Source: Mixophyes australis (taxonomy: Eukaryota; Chordata; Amphibia; Anura; Limnodynastidae). Taken from it: DNA of 64,000 nt. The first letter of the stretch is position 1. Each line of letters begins with the position of its first letter. The position numbers and the translations under genes were made by a program. Positions 11,087 to 21,792 of the stretch are shown here, one piece after another. The notes beneath the pieces were generated by a model, which searched no databases, was not told the DNA's origin, and was given only the letters and a program-made list of their open reading frames with translations. The stretch is taken from NCBI GenBank assembly GCA_036250195.1, contig JAVHZZ010000005.1, positions 125,616,098 through 125,680,097 of the forward strand. Reading direction: 5' to 3'.

Positions 11087-11639
11087 ACATGCATGGTAAT
11101 TATATTTCAAATAAATGCACATTGTTTCTACAATAGCAGATTCTGTGCAGTGCACAGTTTGCATACATTACTAGGGGAGGTACACTACATACAGGGGAGA
11201 TTGGCTAGGAAAAGATGAGAAGGGAAGTAAGAGGCAAGAGGTGGAAAGGAGAGGAAGTGGCGGATCTGCATTGGCAGCGGTTCCTGGGAGAGATTTAAAC
11301 CACCAGAAAGCACAGCAATGGCTCCCAGACTAGTGCCCCAAGACCACTCACATCCCCGCCCCCCTCCTACAACTTGACTTCCAGGCCCTACAGTGGTGGT
11401 GGGGGAGGGGAGGCTAGGTCCTGATTGTAATGGCATACTCTGAAAAAGTATATTGTAAATTGTCGTGATTGTACTAGCAAGCAAAAATCACAGAACCAGC
11501 AAAAAAAAAAAACAGCATACCTGCCAAACAAACAGTACTGCAATTTGTCTGTGACTCTCAGGCCTTCTATTAACTTAATCAAGGGTTAAATATAAGGTCC
11601 CTAAATTCACTGTGGCCGGCCATGCTTCCCATTAAAGGG
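11087..11639. other. No gene seen
   Basis: Purine-rich then mixed sequence. Open frames on both strands have no recognisable domain. Confidence 0.5.
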
Positions 11640-11959
11640 GAAATAATTAGGGATGTGCACCGGCGACTTTTGAGGTCTCGTGTTTTGTGTTTTGGATCCG
11701 GATTTTCGTTATTTTTGAGGTTCGGATTTGTCTCGCAAAACACTTGACGAAAGGTCTCGGTTCGGATTTAAGGTATTGGATTCGGATTTTTTTTGAAAAA
11801 AACATAAAAAGTTTAAAAATCAAGTTTTTGGGCTTATTTTCACTCCTAGGCTATTATTAACCTCAATAACATTCAATAACAAGCATTTCCACTAATTTAC
11901 AGTGTATTCTGAACACCTCACAATATAGTTATTAGTCCAAAACGTTGCAACAAGGTATC

Positions 11960-12935
11960 TTTCTGGACTGCGTAGAGGAGTGGGTCACCACAATATATAT
12001 TAAAAACCCTGAACTTTTATGATTCGCACCAATAAATGTACCTGGACTGCGTAGAGGAGTGGGTCACCACAATATCTTAAAAACCCTGAACTTTTATGAT
12101 TCGCACCAATAATTGTACCTGGACTGCGTAGAGGAGTGGGTCACCACAATATCTTAAAAACCCTGAACTTTTATGATTCGCACCAATAATTGTACCTGGA
12201 CTGCGTAGAGGAGTGGGTCACCACAATATCTTAAAAACCCTGAACTTTTATGATTCGCACCAATAATTGTACCTGGACTGCGTAGAGGAGTGGGTCACCA
12301 CAATATATTAAAAACCCTGAACTTTTATGATTCGCACCAATAATTGTACCTGGACTGCGTAGAGGAGTGGGTCACCACAATATCTTAAAAACCCTGAACT
12401 TTTATGATTCGCACCAATAATTGTACCTGGACTGCGTAGAGGAGTGGGTCACCACAATATCTTAAAAACCCTGAACTTTTATGATTCGCACCAATAATTG
12501 TACCTGGACTGCGTAGAGGAGTGGGTCACCACAATATATTAAAAACCCTGAACTTTTATGATTCGCACCAATAATTGTACCTGGACTGCGTAGAGGAGTG
12601 GGTCACCACAATATCTTAAAAACCCTGAACTTTTATGATTCGCACCAATAATTGTACCTGGACTGCGTAGAGGAGTGGGTCACCACAATATCTTAAAAAC
12701 CCTGAACTTTTATGATTCGCACCAATAATTGTACCTGGACTGCGTAGAGGAGTGGGTCACCACAATATATTAAAAACCCTGAACTTTTATGATTCGCACC
12801 AATAATTGTACCTGGACTGCGTAGAGGAGTGGGTCACCACAATATATTAAAAACCCTGAACTTTTATGATTCGCACCAATAATTGTACCTGGACTGCGTA
12901 GAGGAGTGGGCACTGGGCACCACAATAAAATATAT
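11960..12935 (-). repeat. 77-bp minisatellite, about 13 copies, in hAT-B
   Basis: CTGGACTGCGTAGAGGAGTG recurs at 77-78-bp intervals from about 11965 to 12890. Each unit also carries AAAAACCCTGAACTTTTATG. Most differences are in the length of the ATAT run. The array lies downstream of the transposase stop. Confidence 0.95.
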
Positions 12936-13205
12936 AAAAAACCTTCAACAGATCTGCATTACACTACACATACGGCTGCTCCTCCATCCTCTCCATCATA
13001 TAAATGTTGGAGTTTTAGCGTGTGACAACCTCTTGTTTTTGATAATGTCAGTGCATTTTGAATATTTTTCAATTTGCCCCACACCACTGAATGTACTTTA
13101 TCTATGATACGCAATACGCATCTATCTATCTTGACTGCGTAGTGTGGTGGCCCCGGTACACAATTTGGTACCGAGGCCACAATATAATTAAAAAACCCTC
13201 CACGT

Positions 13206-13452
13206 GTCTGAATTCCACCAAACAAGTATCTGGACTGCATAGTGGGGTGGCCCCGGTACCCAATTTGATACCGGGGCCACAATACCTCCTCCAAACATGG
13301 TACAGACAATTCGTCATTGAGATCCCAGACAGACAGGGTCGAAGTGTTATTGTTTGACTTTGTAAACCCAAAAAAATGTCCCTGTTGCACATAGTCGTGC
13401 AATGGACAGTTACTTTTTTATTGAAAGACTCAAGCTTTCAAGTGTAGTGTTT
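13206..13452 (-). repeat. 247-bp direct repeat, copy A, in hAT-B
   Basis: It matches 13652-13898 almost base for base at an offset of 446 bp. It contains GGCCCCGGTACCCAATTTGA followed by its near-inverse, and a 27-bp stretch shared with the transposase gene (see findings). Confidence 0.9.
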
Positions 13453-13651
13453 GTAAGTCTAAGTCATATTATACTTTTGGTAAAATTGGTTTATTTTGTT
13501 CCTCTTTATGGTAATTAATTAGTAATAGAATTAAAGTATGAAATAGAATTAAAGTATGAAATAGAATTAAAGTATGAAATAGAGTGGTATAGAGTTGTAG
13601 TGTGGTATAGATAGAGTGGTCCACACAATATAATAATAAAACCCTCAACTG

Positions 13652-13898
13652 GTCTGAATTCCACCAAACAAGTATCTGGACTGCGTAGTGGGGTGGCCCC
13701 GGTACCCAATTTGATACCGGGGCCACAATACCTCCTCCAAACATGGTACAGACAATTCGTCATTGAGATCCCAGACAGACAGGGTCGAAGTGTTATTGTT
13801 TGACTTTGTAAACCCAAAAAAATGTCCCTGTTGCACATAGTCGTGCAATGGACAGTTACTTTTTTATTGAAAGACTCAAGCTTTCAAGTGTAGTGTTT
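13652..13898 (-). repeat. 247-bp direct repeat, copy B, in hAT-B
   Basis: Second copy of the block at 13206. The spacer between the copies includes a short array of GAATTAAAGTATGAAATA units (about 13527-13580). Confidence 0.9.
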
Positions 13899-14139
13899 AT
13901 AAAATATAAACAACAATACAGTAGTTTTAGAGCACGTCAATACCTCTTGTTTTAAATTATGACACGGCATTTTACTTTTGGTTTAATTTCTTGTATTTTT
14001 TTAAATTTGGTTTTACTTTTTGAACATGGCAAACGACTGTTGATTGGTCATATAATGCCAAAAAAAAAGGTCCAAGATGGAATTGTCCTTGGGCCCTCAC
14101 ACCCACCCTTATGTTGTTGAAATAGGACATGCACACTTT

Positions 14140-14203
14140 AACAAACCAATCATTTCAGCGACAGGGCCTACCAAACAACTTTGGCTGAAATGATTGGTTT
14201 GTT
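14140..14203. other. Perfect 20-bp hairpin in hAT-B 3' region
   Basis: AACAAACCAATCATTTCAGC (14140-14159) pairs exactly with 14184-14203 across a 24-nt loop. It lies just beyond the transposase stop on the gene's 3' side. It could be a 3'-UTR structure or a small MITE core; function unknown. Confidence 0.75.
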
Positions 14204-14258
14204 TGGGCCCCCACATCAAAAAAGCTATTCATCTCTCCCTGTACAGACTAAACAGGCT

Positions 14259-15350
14259 CTACTGAGGCAAGATGTCGTCCTCATCCTCAACCTCTGATTC
14301 CTCTCCCCCTACAGTGTGTACTTCCTCCTCATCACACATTATCAATTCGTCCCCGCTGGACTCCACAACCACAGGTCCCTCTGTACTATCTGGAGGGCAG
14401 TGCTGTACTTCATTGAGGAATTGATTATTCATTTTTATAAACATCATTTTTTCAACGTTATGAGGAAGCAACCTCCTTCGCCGCTCACTGACCAGGTTCC
14501 CCGCTGCACTAAAAACTCTTTCCGAGTACACACTGGAGGGGGGACAACTCAGGTAAAATAGAGCCAGTTTGTACAGGGGCTTCCAAACTGCCTTTTTTTC
14601 CTGCCAGTAACAATATGGACTGTCTGACATGTCTACTTGGATGGTGTCAGCAAAGTAATCATCCACAATTTTTTGTATTGTGACAGCATCCAATGCAGCG
14701 ACAGTAGACATGTCTGCAATGGTTGGCAGGTCCTTCAGTCCGGACCAGATGTTATCAGCATCCCCGCCAGCGCCTCTTTTGGGAAAACTGAGCTTTTTCC
14801 TCGCAGCCATAGATGTGGAAGAAAATGAGGGTGGAGCTGTTGGCATGTCACGGTCCTCTTCAGAGGACAATCTCCTGACCAGCAGGTCTTTGCACCGCTG
14901 TAGACTTGTGTCCGCCGGAAACAGAGACACAACATACGCTTTAAACCGAGGATCGAGCACGGTGGCCAGAATGTATTCCTCTGACTTTAAAAGAGTGACC
15001 ACCCTCGGATCCTGGCAAAGCGTACGAAGGGCTACATCCACAAGAGCTACATGCTTGGTGTAATCGCAATGGCTTACCAGCTCCTCCCTCACTTTCTCCA
15101 GCTGCTTCTGCAACAGCCTGATCAGGGGAATGACCTGACTCAAGCTGGCAGTGTCGGAACTGACTTCTCGTGTGGCAAGTTCAAATGGCTGCAGAACCTT
15201 GCACAACACGGAAATCAGTCTCCACTGCGCTTGACTGAGGCGCATCCCCACTCCTTTGCCTATGTCGTAGGTGGCTGTGTAGGCCTGAATGGCCTTTTGC
15301 TGCTCCTCCATCCTCTGCAGCATATAGAGGGTGGAGTTCCAGCGCGTCAC
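14259..15350 (-). pseudogene. hAT-B transposase, C-terminal part (after frameshift)
   Basis: This open frame continues the hAT transposase from TRWNSTLYMLQRMEEQ onward. It includes the C-terminal dimerisation block YLSCPPSSVYSERVFSAAGN and ends in an acidic tail (ESEVEDEDD). It is collinear with the last ~360 residues of the hAT-A protein, and the overall reading is similar in length. It is separated from the N-terminal part by a frame change in the 15350-15390 region, where CCCTG is repeated in tandem, so slippage of that 5-bp unit is the likely cause. On its own it lacks the BED finger and most of the catalytic core. Confidence 0.93.
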
Positions 15351-17254
15351 AACCTCTTGGTGATGGCAGGGCAGGGCAGGTTCATGCTTTTTTGATGTGC
15401 CTCTAGTCTGCGGTAGGCACTGGCTGAATGCCGAAAGTGTCCAGCAATTTTGCGCGCCACCGCAAGCATCTCCTGCACACCCCTGTCACTCTTGAGGTAA
15501 TGCTGCACCACCAAATTAATGGTGTGGGCAAAACATGGGACGTGCTGGAAATTGCCCATATTTAATGCCCGCACAATGTTACTGGCATTGTCTGACACCA
15601 CAAATCCCCATGAGAGTCTAAGTGGGGTAAGCCACTGGGAGATAATTTCCCTCATTTTCTCTAATATGTTGTCAGCGTTGTGCCTCTTATTAAAGCCTGT
15701 AATGCACAATGTTGCCTGCCTTTGCATGAGCAGCCATTTTGTAGATGCTGCTACTGATGCAGCTGTTGCTGTTGCTGCGGAAGGGGATGCATCTACCCAG
15801 TGGGCTGTCACAGTCATATAGTCCTTCGTTTGCCCAGAACCACTTGTCCACATGTCCGTGGTTAAGTGGACAGTGGGTACAACCGCATTTTTAAGAGCAC
15901 TGAGGACACTTGATCGTACTTCTCTGTACATTTTTGGTATCGCCTGCCTAGTGAAGTGGAATCTCGAGGGGATTTGGTACCGGGGACACAATACCTCCAT
16001 CAACCCTCTAAATCCCACTCCACTGATGGCGGACACCGGGCGCACGTCTAACACCAACATTGCAGTTACAGCCGCAGTTATACGCTTTGCAATAGGGTGA
16101 CTACTATCGTATTTTGTGGTCATGGCAAACGACTGTTGAACGGTCAATTGTTTTGTGAAAGACTTAGCGGTCTTACGACTTCCCCTCTGGGAAGATGACC
16201 GACTAACAGCAGCAACAGCAGCAGTGGCAGTAGTAGGCGTACCGCTGCAGGATTCCTCGGATGAATCCCGTATTGAGGAGGACTCAGTCTGGCTGCTGAC
16301 TTGGGCTGCAGGACTGAATCTGATGGAGATTGTGGAGGAAGTTGACGAGGAGGGTGTTGCTGGTGTGTATCCAACTGGACCACGGGATTTAGGTGTCCCT
16401 GTACCGATGAGGGTCCTAGCCCCAGTTCCTGAACTAACCACTGAACTATGAAGGTTATTCAGGTGACGTATAAGGGAGGATGTTCCTAGGTGGGCAAGAT
16501 CCTTACCCCTGCTTATTTGAGCTTTACATAAGCTACATATGGCCATACATTGGTTGTCTGGATTTGGATAAAAATAACTCCAGACCGAAGAGGTGCATTT
16601 TTTGGTCTTCTGACCAGGCATGACGATGGGCTTTTTCATCCCATGGACATCAGCTGTTTCCCCCCCTGGTGCCTCATTTACAATAACCACATCACCATCC
16701 TCATCATCAAGTTCCTCCACAGCGCCAGCTACATCATCAATAGCCTCCTCCCGAGCCACCTCTTCCCGTACAGTGATGGGAAGGTCAGGCTTGACAACCA
16801 CCAACACCCTTGGACTCGCCTTGTGGATTTGTGATAATTTCTCTTTAGAAGGCAGAGTTGTTTGCTGTTTTGTTGCTGACAGCATAACTCTCTTCAATTT
16901 TTTGTAGGGGGGGGGAGGAGGAGGAGGGCTAAGATCCGTGGGTGAAGCTGAACCACTAGTCATGAACACGGGCCAGGGCCTAAGCCGTTCCTTGCCACTC
17001 CGTGTCGTAAATGGCATATTGGCAACTTTACGTTTCTCCTCAGATGATTTTAAGTTTCTCTTTTTGCTACTTTTTCTTAACTTGGGCTTTTTGGATTTTA
17101 CATGCCTGGTACTACGAGATTGGGCATCGGGCTTGGAAGACGACGTTGATGGCATTTCATCGTCTATGTCATGACTAGTGGCAGCAGCTTCAGCATTAGG
17201 AGGAAGTGGGTCTTGATCTTTCCCTACTTTATCCTCCAAATTTTTGGTCTCCAT
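15347..17254 (-). pseudogene. hAT-B transposase, N-terminal part (before frameshift)
   Basis: The start is taken at METKNLEDKV (17254), matching the MDSKQ start of hAT-A; an upstream ATG in the same frame adds only four residues. In order: Ser-rich and Lys-rich N-terminus; MPFTTRSGKERLRP, shared with hAT-A; acidic segment; BED finger (CSLC then HLGTSSLIRHL); Ser/Ala-rich linker; and catalytic-core blocks HLTTDMWTSGSGQTKDYM and VSDNASNIVRAL. It ends prematurely after MNLPCPAITKRL because of the frameshift. A +/-1 change would be needed to reach the C-terminal part, so no full transposase is expected unless ribosomal slippage occurs on the CCCTG run. Confidence 0.93.
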
Positions 17255-17267
17255 TATATGTAGCACA

Positions 17268-18210
17268 AGATACTGCAGAATGTGTGAACTTGGTAATATT
17301 GCAGTACCAATGGACTTATACTGCTGGATTGGTTTTGCAAATTTGGTTATAATTATTATATATTTATTTATTTTTAAATTTTTTATTTTTTTTTACTTTT
17401 TTTTTATTTTTAAAAAACTTGGGAATAGTGGGGAAATAACTATGCCCTTAGAAGCACAGAGCACAGGACACAGCACCACTGGACTGAACAGGACACGGCA
17501 CAGGACCCAGCAGCACTACGGAACTCAGCAGGACAGAGCACAGGACACAGCACCACTGGACTGATACTGCAGAATGTGTGAACTTGGTAATATTGCAGTA
17601 CCAATGGACTTATACTGCTGGATTGGTTTTGCAAATTTGGTTATAATTATTATATATTTTTTTTTTTTTTTTAAATTTTTATTTTTTTTTACTTTTTTTT
17701 TATTTTTTAAAAACTTGGGAATAATGGGGAAATAACTATGCCCTTAGAAGCACAGAGCACAGGACACAGCACCACTGGACTGAACAGGACACGACACAGG
17801 ACCCAGCAGCACTACGGAACTCAGCAGGACAGAGCACAGGACACAGCACCACTGGACTGATACTGCAGAATGTGTAAACTTTGTAATATTGCAGTACCAC
17901 TGGACTTTTACTGCTGAATGTGTGAACTTGGTAATATTGCAGTACCAATGGGCTTATACTGCAGGATTGGTTGTGCAAATTTTGTGGTAATTAAAAAAAA
18001 TTAAAGTAGTTTTTGGTATTTTTTAAAAAAACTTTTTTTTATTTTTTTAAACACAGGGGAATATTGGGGAAATAACTATGCCCTTAGAAGCACAGAGCAC
18101 AGGACACAGCACCACTGGACTGAACAGGACACAGCACAGGACCCAGCAGCACCACTGACCTCAGAAGGACAGAGCACAGCACACAGCACCACTGGACTGA
18201 TACTGCAGAA
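17268..18210 (-). repeat. Three-copy ~300-bp tandem repeat in hAT-B 5' region
   Basis: Units start near 17268, 17567 and 17865. Each carries TACTGCAGAATGTGTGAACT, GTAATATTGCAGTACCAATG, an A/T-rich poly-T block, CCTTAGAAGCACAGAGCACA and CACAGCACCACTGGACTGA. The third unit is the most diverged. Confidence 0.88.
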
Positions 18211-18436
18211 CACAGCACAGCACAGCACAGCACAGCACAGCACTAAACAGCACAGCACTAAACAGCACAGCACTAAACAGCACAGCACTAAACAGCACAG
18301 AACTAAACAGCACAGAACTAAACAGCACAGAACTAAACAGCACAGAACTAAACAGCACAGAACTAAACAGCACAGAACTAAACAGCACAGAACTAAACAG
18401 CACAGAACTAAACAGCACAGAACTAAACAGCACAGA
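18211..18436 (-). repeat. 15-bp minisatellite (CAGCACAGMACTAAA)n in hAT-B
   Basis: It begins with pure CAGCA units, then about 13 copies of CAGCACAG(C/A)ACTAAA. It encodes long low-complexity Cys/Leu/Val or Ser/Val/Leu frames on the minus strand, which are artefacts. Confidence 0.93.
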
Positions 18437-18504
18437 GGACCACCTAACACACCCTCCCTCTACCCTGATCAATGCCCGAGTGAAGATGGCGGCGACTAGC
18501 GGGG

Positions 18505-18512
18505 AATTTATA
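18505..18512 (-). promoter_or_regulatory. TATA box of hAT-B
   Basis: On the minus strand TATAAATT follows TCTCGCGATACTCGG and precedes GCCGCCATCTTC, about 160 bp inside the element end. This is the same arrangement as in hAT-A. GCCATCTT resembles a YY1-type initiator, which is inference. Confidence 0.55.
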
Positions 18513-18778
18513 GGATCCGAGTATCGCGAGATCCGACAACGGGATTATGAGTCAGAGCCTCAGTTTCACTTTTGAATTTGGCGCCAATACCCGGATCTGT
18601 CTCGGATCCGACTCGGATCCGCAACGTTCGGGTGGGCTCGGATTACATAAATCCGAGTGCGCTCATCCCTAGAAATAATCACTTCATTTAAAATACCTTA
18701 TAACATAAATACAATTAATACATTTGAAAATGGAAAAAAATCATTATAATAATGAAGGCAAAATACATTGGCTAAAAT

Positions 18779-19062
18779 CATAGTTGCCTACTCTCCCAAA
18801 TTATTTGGGAGACTCCCGAATTTCAAACAGTTCTCCCGGACTCCTGGGAGAACTGTACAACCTCCCGTATCTGCACACTTTCCCAGTGAAGTGGGTGGGG
18901 AAGGCACTTAATGACTCACAGCGAATCACTCCATGCAGGCCCTTTCACCTCAAAATTGTGGCATTGAGAAGCGGGGGGCATGGTTTAATGATGCAATTTA
19001 CGAACCAGGCCCCACTGTCTCGGCAGCATGATCTACCCTCCGGGATCAAGATGTTGACTATG
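18779..19062. mobile_element. CATACTTGCC-family MITE, diverged copy
   Basis: It starts CATAGTTGCCTACTCTCCC and ends GTTGACTATG. It keeps the CTCCCGGACTCCTGGGAGA palindrome. No 8-bp duplication is visible, so the boundaries are approximate. Confidence 0.55.
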
Positions 19063-20229
19063 TTTATAACAGGGTTGCTTATTCATTAATCCATTCCAAA
19101 GGCATGGTATGGGGGATGTTTTTTTGAGCGGAGGTATCCACTCAGTAAATTCTAAATTATCTTTGTGTGAGAAAAGATAATTCACTCTACGCTAAAACAA
19201 AATATTTTTTTTTAAATTGAGGACTTGGAAAACATTCAATTTATTGCATATATAAATTCTCATAGATCATGTTAGTGCTGTGAAAATCCCACAGTAACAT
19301 GCCAGCAACTCTAGTTTGCCTGATTCTTAACTCCCTGCATCCCAAACAGCACACATTCATCATTGTTTATTTATATATTGGCAATCATATTATGCAGTGC
19401 CGTACAGAAAACATATACTTATTCACATCAGTCTCTGCCCCATTGAAGCTTCTAATCTAAATATGCACACATGCATGAATGCATGCACACAGTTCATACA
19501 TCAAACTTTCATTAACTAAATGTACTGAATAAACCTTTGCATCTCAGTTAAATCCTATTGCCCATGGATTTCCTGCTTAATGCTAAAACCAAATTGACCT
19601 ATTTTCCTTAAGTGGATATTTTGTAAAAATAGGGACCAGCTAAAAAATCCATGAGCCTTGCTCAAAGAGGACTAATTTTATAAGTGGTTTTATAAGCAAA
19701 AAGATTAAAAATTTGCTGAGAATCTAAAAATAATTTATACTATGTAATAGCAGAAGCGTATAGATATAAAACTCCTATTGGCTTGAAAGGTATTATTCAG
19801 CATTTACCACTGGAGTAAAGGGAGTCAATCTGGATATGATTTCTTAAACTGCTTGAATAACGTGGTGGACAGGGGTATATTACTTTATAGCCTGATGCAG
19901 GGTCCCATATGTATTTAAAGTACCTAAGACCCAGCTGTATAATCTCCCATCTAGTAATGCGATACAGCCCAAATAAACTAAGCAGTTTCTATTCCACAAG
20001 ACAATGTTCAGTTTAACAAAACACATACATGTCCAATTGTACCCCACATAATATTTCAAGTGACTGTATTATTGTCAAGCCACAGTTTTTACCATCTATC
20101 ACCTCCACAGTTTAAAGGATTAATAAAAACAATAAATGGCTTTAACAGCTTGTCTTGCTATATAGAACTCAGATAATCTCATGTAGGATATATTGTTCCT
20201 TGAGAAATATGTCATGGTAATACCATATT
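19063..20229. other. No gene seen
   Basis: AT-rich, apparently unique sequence. 19370-19460 resembles an antisense SINE/L2 tail (TTTATATATTGGC … CAGTGCCGTACAG … ATCAGTCTCTGCCCCATTG). Nothing else is recognised. Confidence 0.45.
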
Positions 20230-20400
20230 GTTTTGGACCTGCCCTATGATGCAATGACGCAAAAGCATCATTTTATCATGGGGGCAGGGCCAAAATGACG
20301 CAATTCACGTCATGGATGTTCTCATCCTGTCCACTTCACTAGAAAGTGGGTAGGATGCAGGAGAAAGGCCTGATCTGGGCAAATATGATCTTACTATCTT
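20230..20400. repeat. Degenerate CATACTTGCC-family MITE fragment
   Basis: It has GGGCCAAAATGACGCAATT and TCCACTTCACTAGAAAGTGG, both shared with the intact copy at 23566. Ends are not recognisable. Confidence 0.5.
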
Positions 20401-20623
20401 TTTATTATAATTTATTCAATATTATTGTCCATGGGTAACATGAGCACCCTGAGAAAGCTTTCACACAAATGAATGAATGCAAATATGCAGATGAATATGC
20501 TGCTTTAATCTATGCAGAACACTAGATCATGTATCAGTTTGTCATTTTCAGTTAGTCTTGTAGATATATTCTATTTGGTGCTATACATATTGCTGAAAGA
20601 CTTAGGAGTAGATTTATCAAACC

Positions 20624-20757
20624 AATCAGATTCTAGCTTTCATTTTTTATAATTCACAAAATACAAGATAGCTAGTATCTAATTAGAAACTATGGATAAC
20701 ACTTACCCTTTTCCTTTTCAGAAGGTTTGATAAATCTACCTTTTAAAAAGAGGTTTT
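20624..20757. mobile_element. Palindromic MITE (TTTATCAAAC family), decayed
   Basis: The left arm GTAGATTTATCAAACC is the inverse of the right end GGTTTGATAAATCTACC. It contains AATCAGATTCTAGCTTTCAT, shared with the clean copy at 46723. Confidence 0.65.
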
Positions 20758-20759
20758 GA

Positions 20760-21386
20760 TTTTTTTTGCGCCATACTTCTATACCTCAAAGAGAGCTTAA
20801 TGAGTAAAAATGTTTTAATTAGACAGAAATGCAGTATGCTGCTGTCCGGAATAAACACACCCCCATTGATTTAATATGATCAAAGTGCATTCAAAGTAAC
20901 GAAAGGCATGAATAAACCATTATGGAACATGTTTTAGTAGAAAATGACTATTGAAATAGATACTACAGTATAATGATCTGTAAACAATGTCATTATACTT
21001 TCATTTTTTGTTGCATCCATCTGTTTGACTATAAGGGGTCCCAAACAGATTTTCCTATACACATGAGTAATAGTTTAAATAGACAGTATAAGTGCCCTTA
21101 AACACTTAAATTCCTTGACAACACTACACAAATGTATCCTACAGTTCCCTGCACTGGTATGTGTTCACGTGACTTAGTGTACTTAGTTAAGCAGTGTATG
21201 GCACTGGTGTTTACATTGTGTCCGGTATGTAAAAATGTGCATGGTAAACTCAGTATGTTGCATTTACCAAAGTCATTACACTCTGTGATATTTTGTAAAT
21301 CTGACATTATGAATTGTTATTCAGAAACCTCAATCCAATAAATAGCTTAGAAAATTACTAGTGTTTGATATTTTGAGATACTAACA
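20760..21386. other. No gene seen
   Basis: AT-rich. The overlapping short frames at 21098-21341 have no recognisable content. Confidence 0.45.
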
Positions 21387-21388
21387 TT

Positions 21389-21716
21389 GGGGCAGCACGG
21401 TGGCTTAGTGGTTAGCACTTCTGCCTCTCAGCACTGGGGTCATGAGTTTGATTCCCGACCATGGCATTATCTGTGTGGAGTTTGTATGTTCTCCCTGTGT
21501 TTGCGTGGGTGTGCTCCGGTTTCCTCCCACAATCCAAAAAAACATACTACTAGGTTAATTGGCTTCTGTCAAATCGGCCCTAGTCTGTGTTTCTGTCTGT
21601 GTCCGTGTTAAGGAATTTAGATTGTAAGCTCCACTGGGGCAGTGACTGATGTGAGTGAGTTCTCTGTACAGCATTATGGAATTAGTGGTGCTATATAGAT
21701 AAATGATGATGATTAT
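21389..21716 (+). mobile_element. Full-length tRNA-like SINE with L2-type tail
   Basis: The head GGCAGCACGGTGGCTTAGTG, then GTTAGCAC and GGGGTCATGAGTTTGATTCC, resembles tRNA A and B boxes. A conserved middle follows (GTGTGGAGTTTGTATGTTCT … TGCTCCGGTTTCCTCCCAC). The end is ATTGTAAGCTCCACTGGGGC … GCTATATAGATAAATGATGA, very like the 3' end of the L2 LINE at 60515. It is transcribed by Pol III and mobilised by LINE machinery (family knowledge). Confidence 0.8.
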
Positions 21717-21730
21717 TATACCACCTTGCA

Positions 21731-21792
21731 GGCAGGGGCAGGCTGGACTGGGGGCATATGCCCCCTGGGCCGGTCCCATAGTGGGCTACTTT
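21731..21792 (+). repeat. Fragment of a CAGGGGCAGGCTGGACTGG repeat
   Basis: GGGGCAGGCTGGACTGGGGG followed by GGGCCGGTCCC. It resembles the start of the element at 63276 and the fragment at 43633. Confidence 0.4.

Larger units (their letters stand above)
11648..18671 (-). mobile_element. hAT transposon (hAT-B), related to hAT-A, reverse orientation
   Basis: The termini are TAGGGATG and CATCCCTA. GAAATAAT is duplicated exactly at 11640-11647 and 18672-18679. The transposase runs on the minus strand, so the promoter end is at 18671. The termini differ from those of hAT-A by one base (TAGGGATG against TAGAGATG), and the transposases share most motifs. Its 7,024 bp include a 77-bp minisatellite, a duplicated 247-bp block, a perfect hairpin, three ~300-bp repeats and a 15-bp array. 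The transposase gene is frameshifted. Confidence 0.92.

Noticed and set aside
12959..13848. Several open frames of 67-147 codons on the minus strand
   Set aside because: They overlap the duplicated 247-bp blocks of hAT-B and repeat each other. The similarity to transposase is limited to the 27-bp stretch reported as a finding.
18076..18472. Cys/Leu/Val-rich and Ser/Val/Leu-rich open frames on the minus strand
   Set aside because: They are translations of the 15-bp minisatellite in different frames; the repeat length is a multiple of three, which keeps the frames open.
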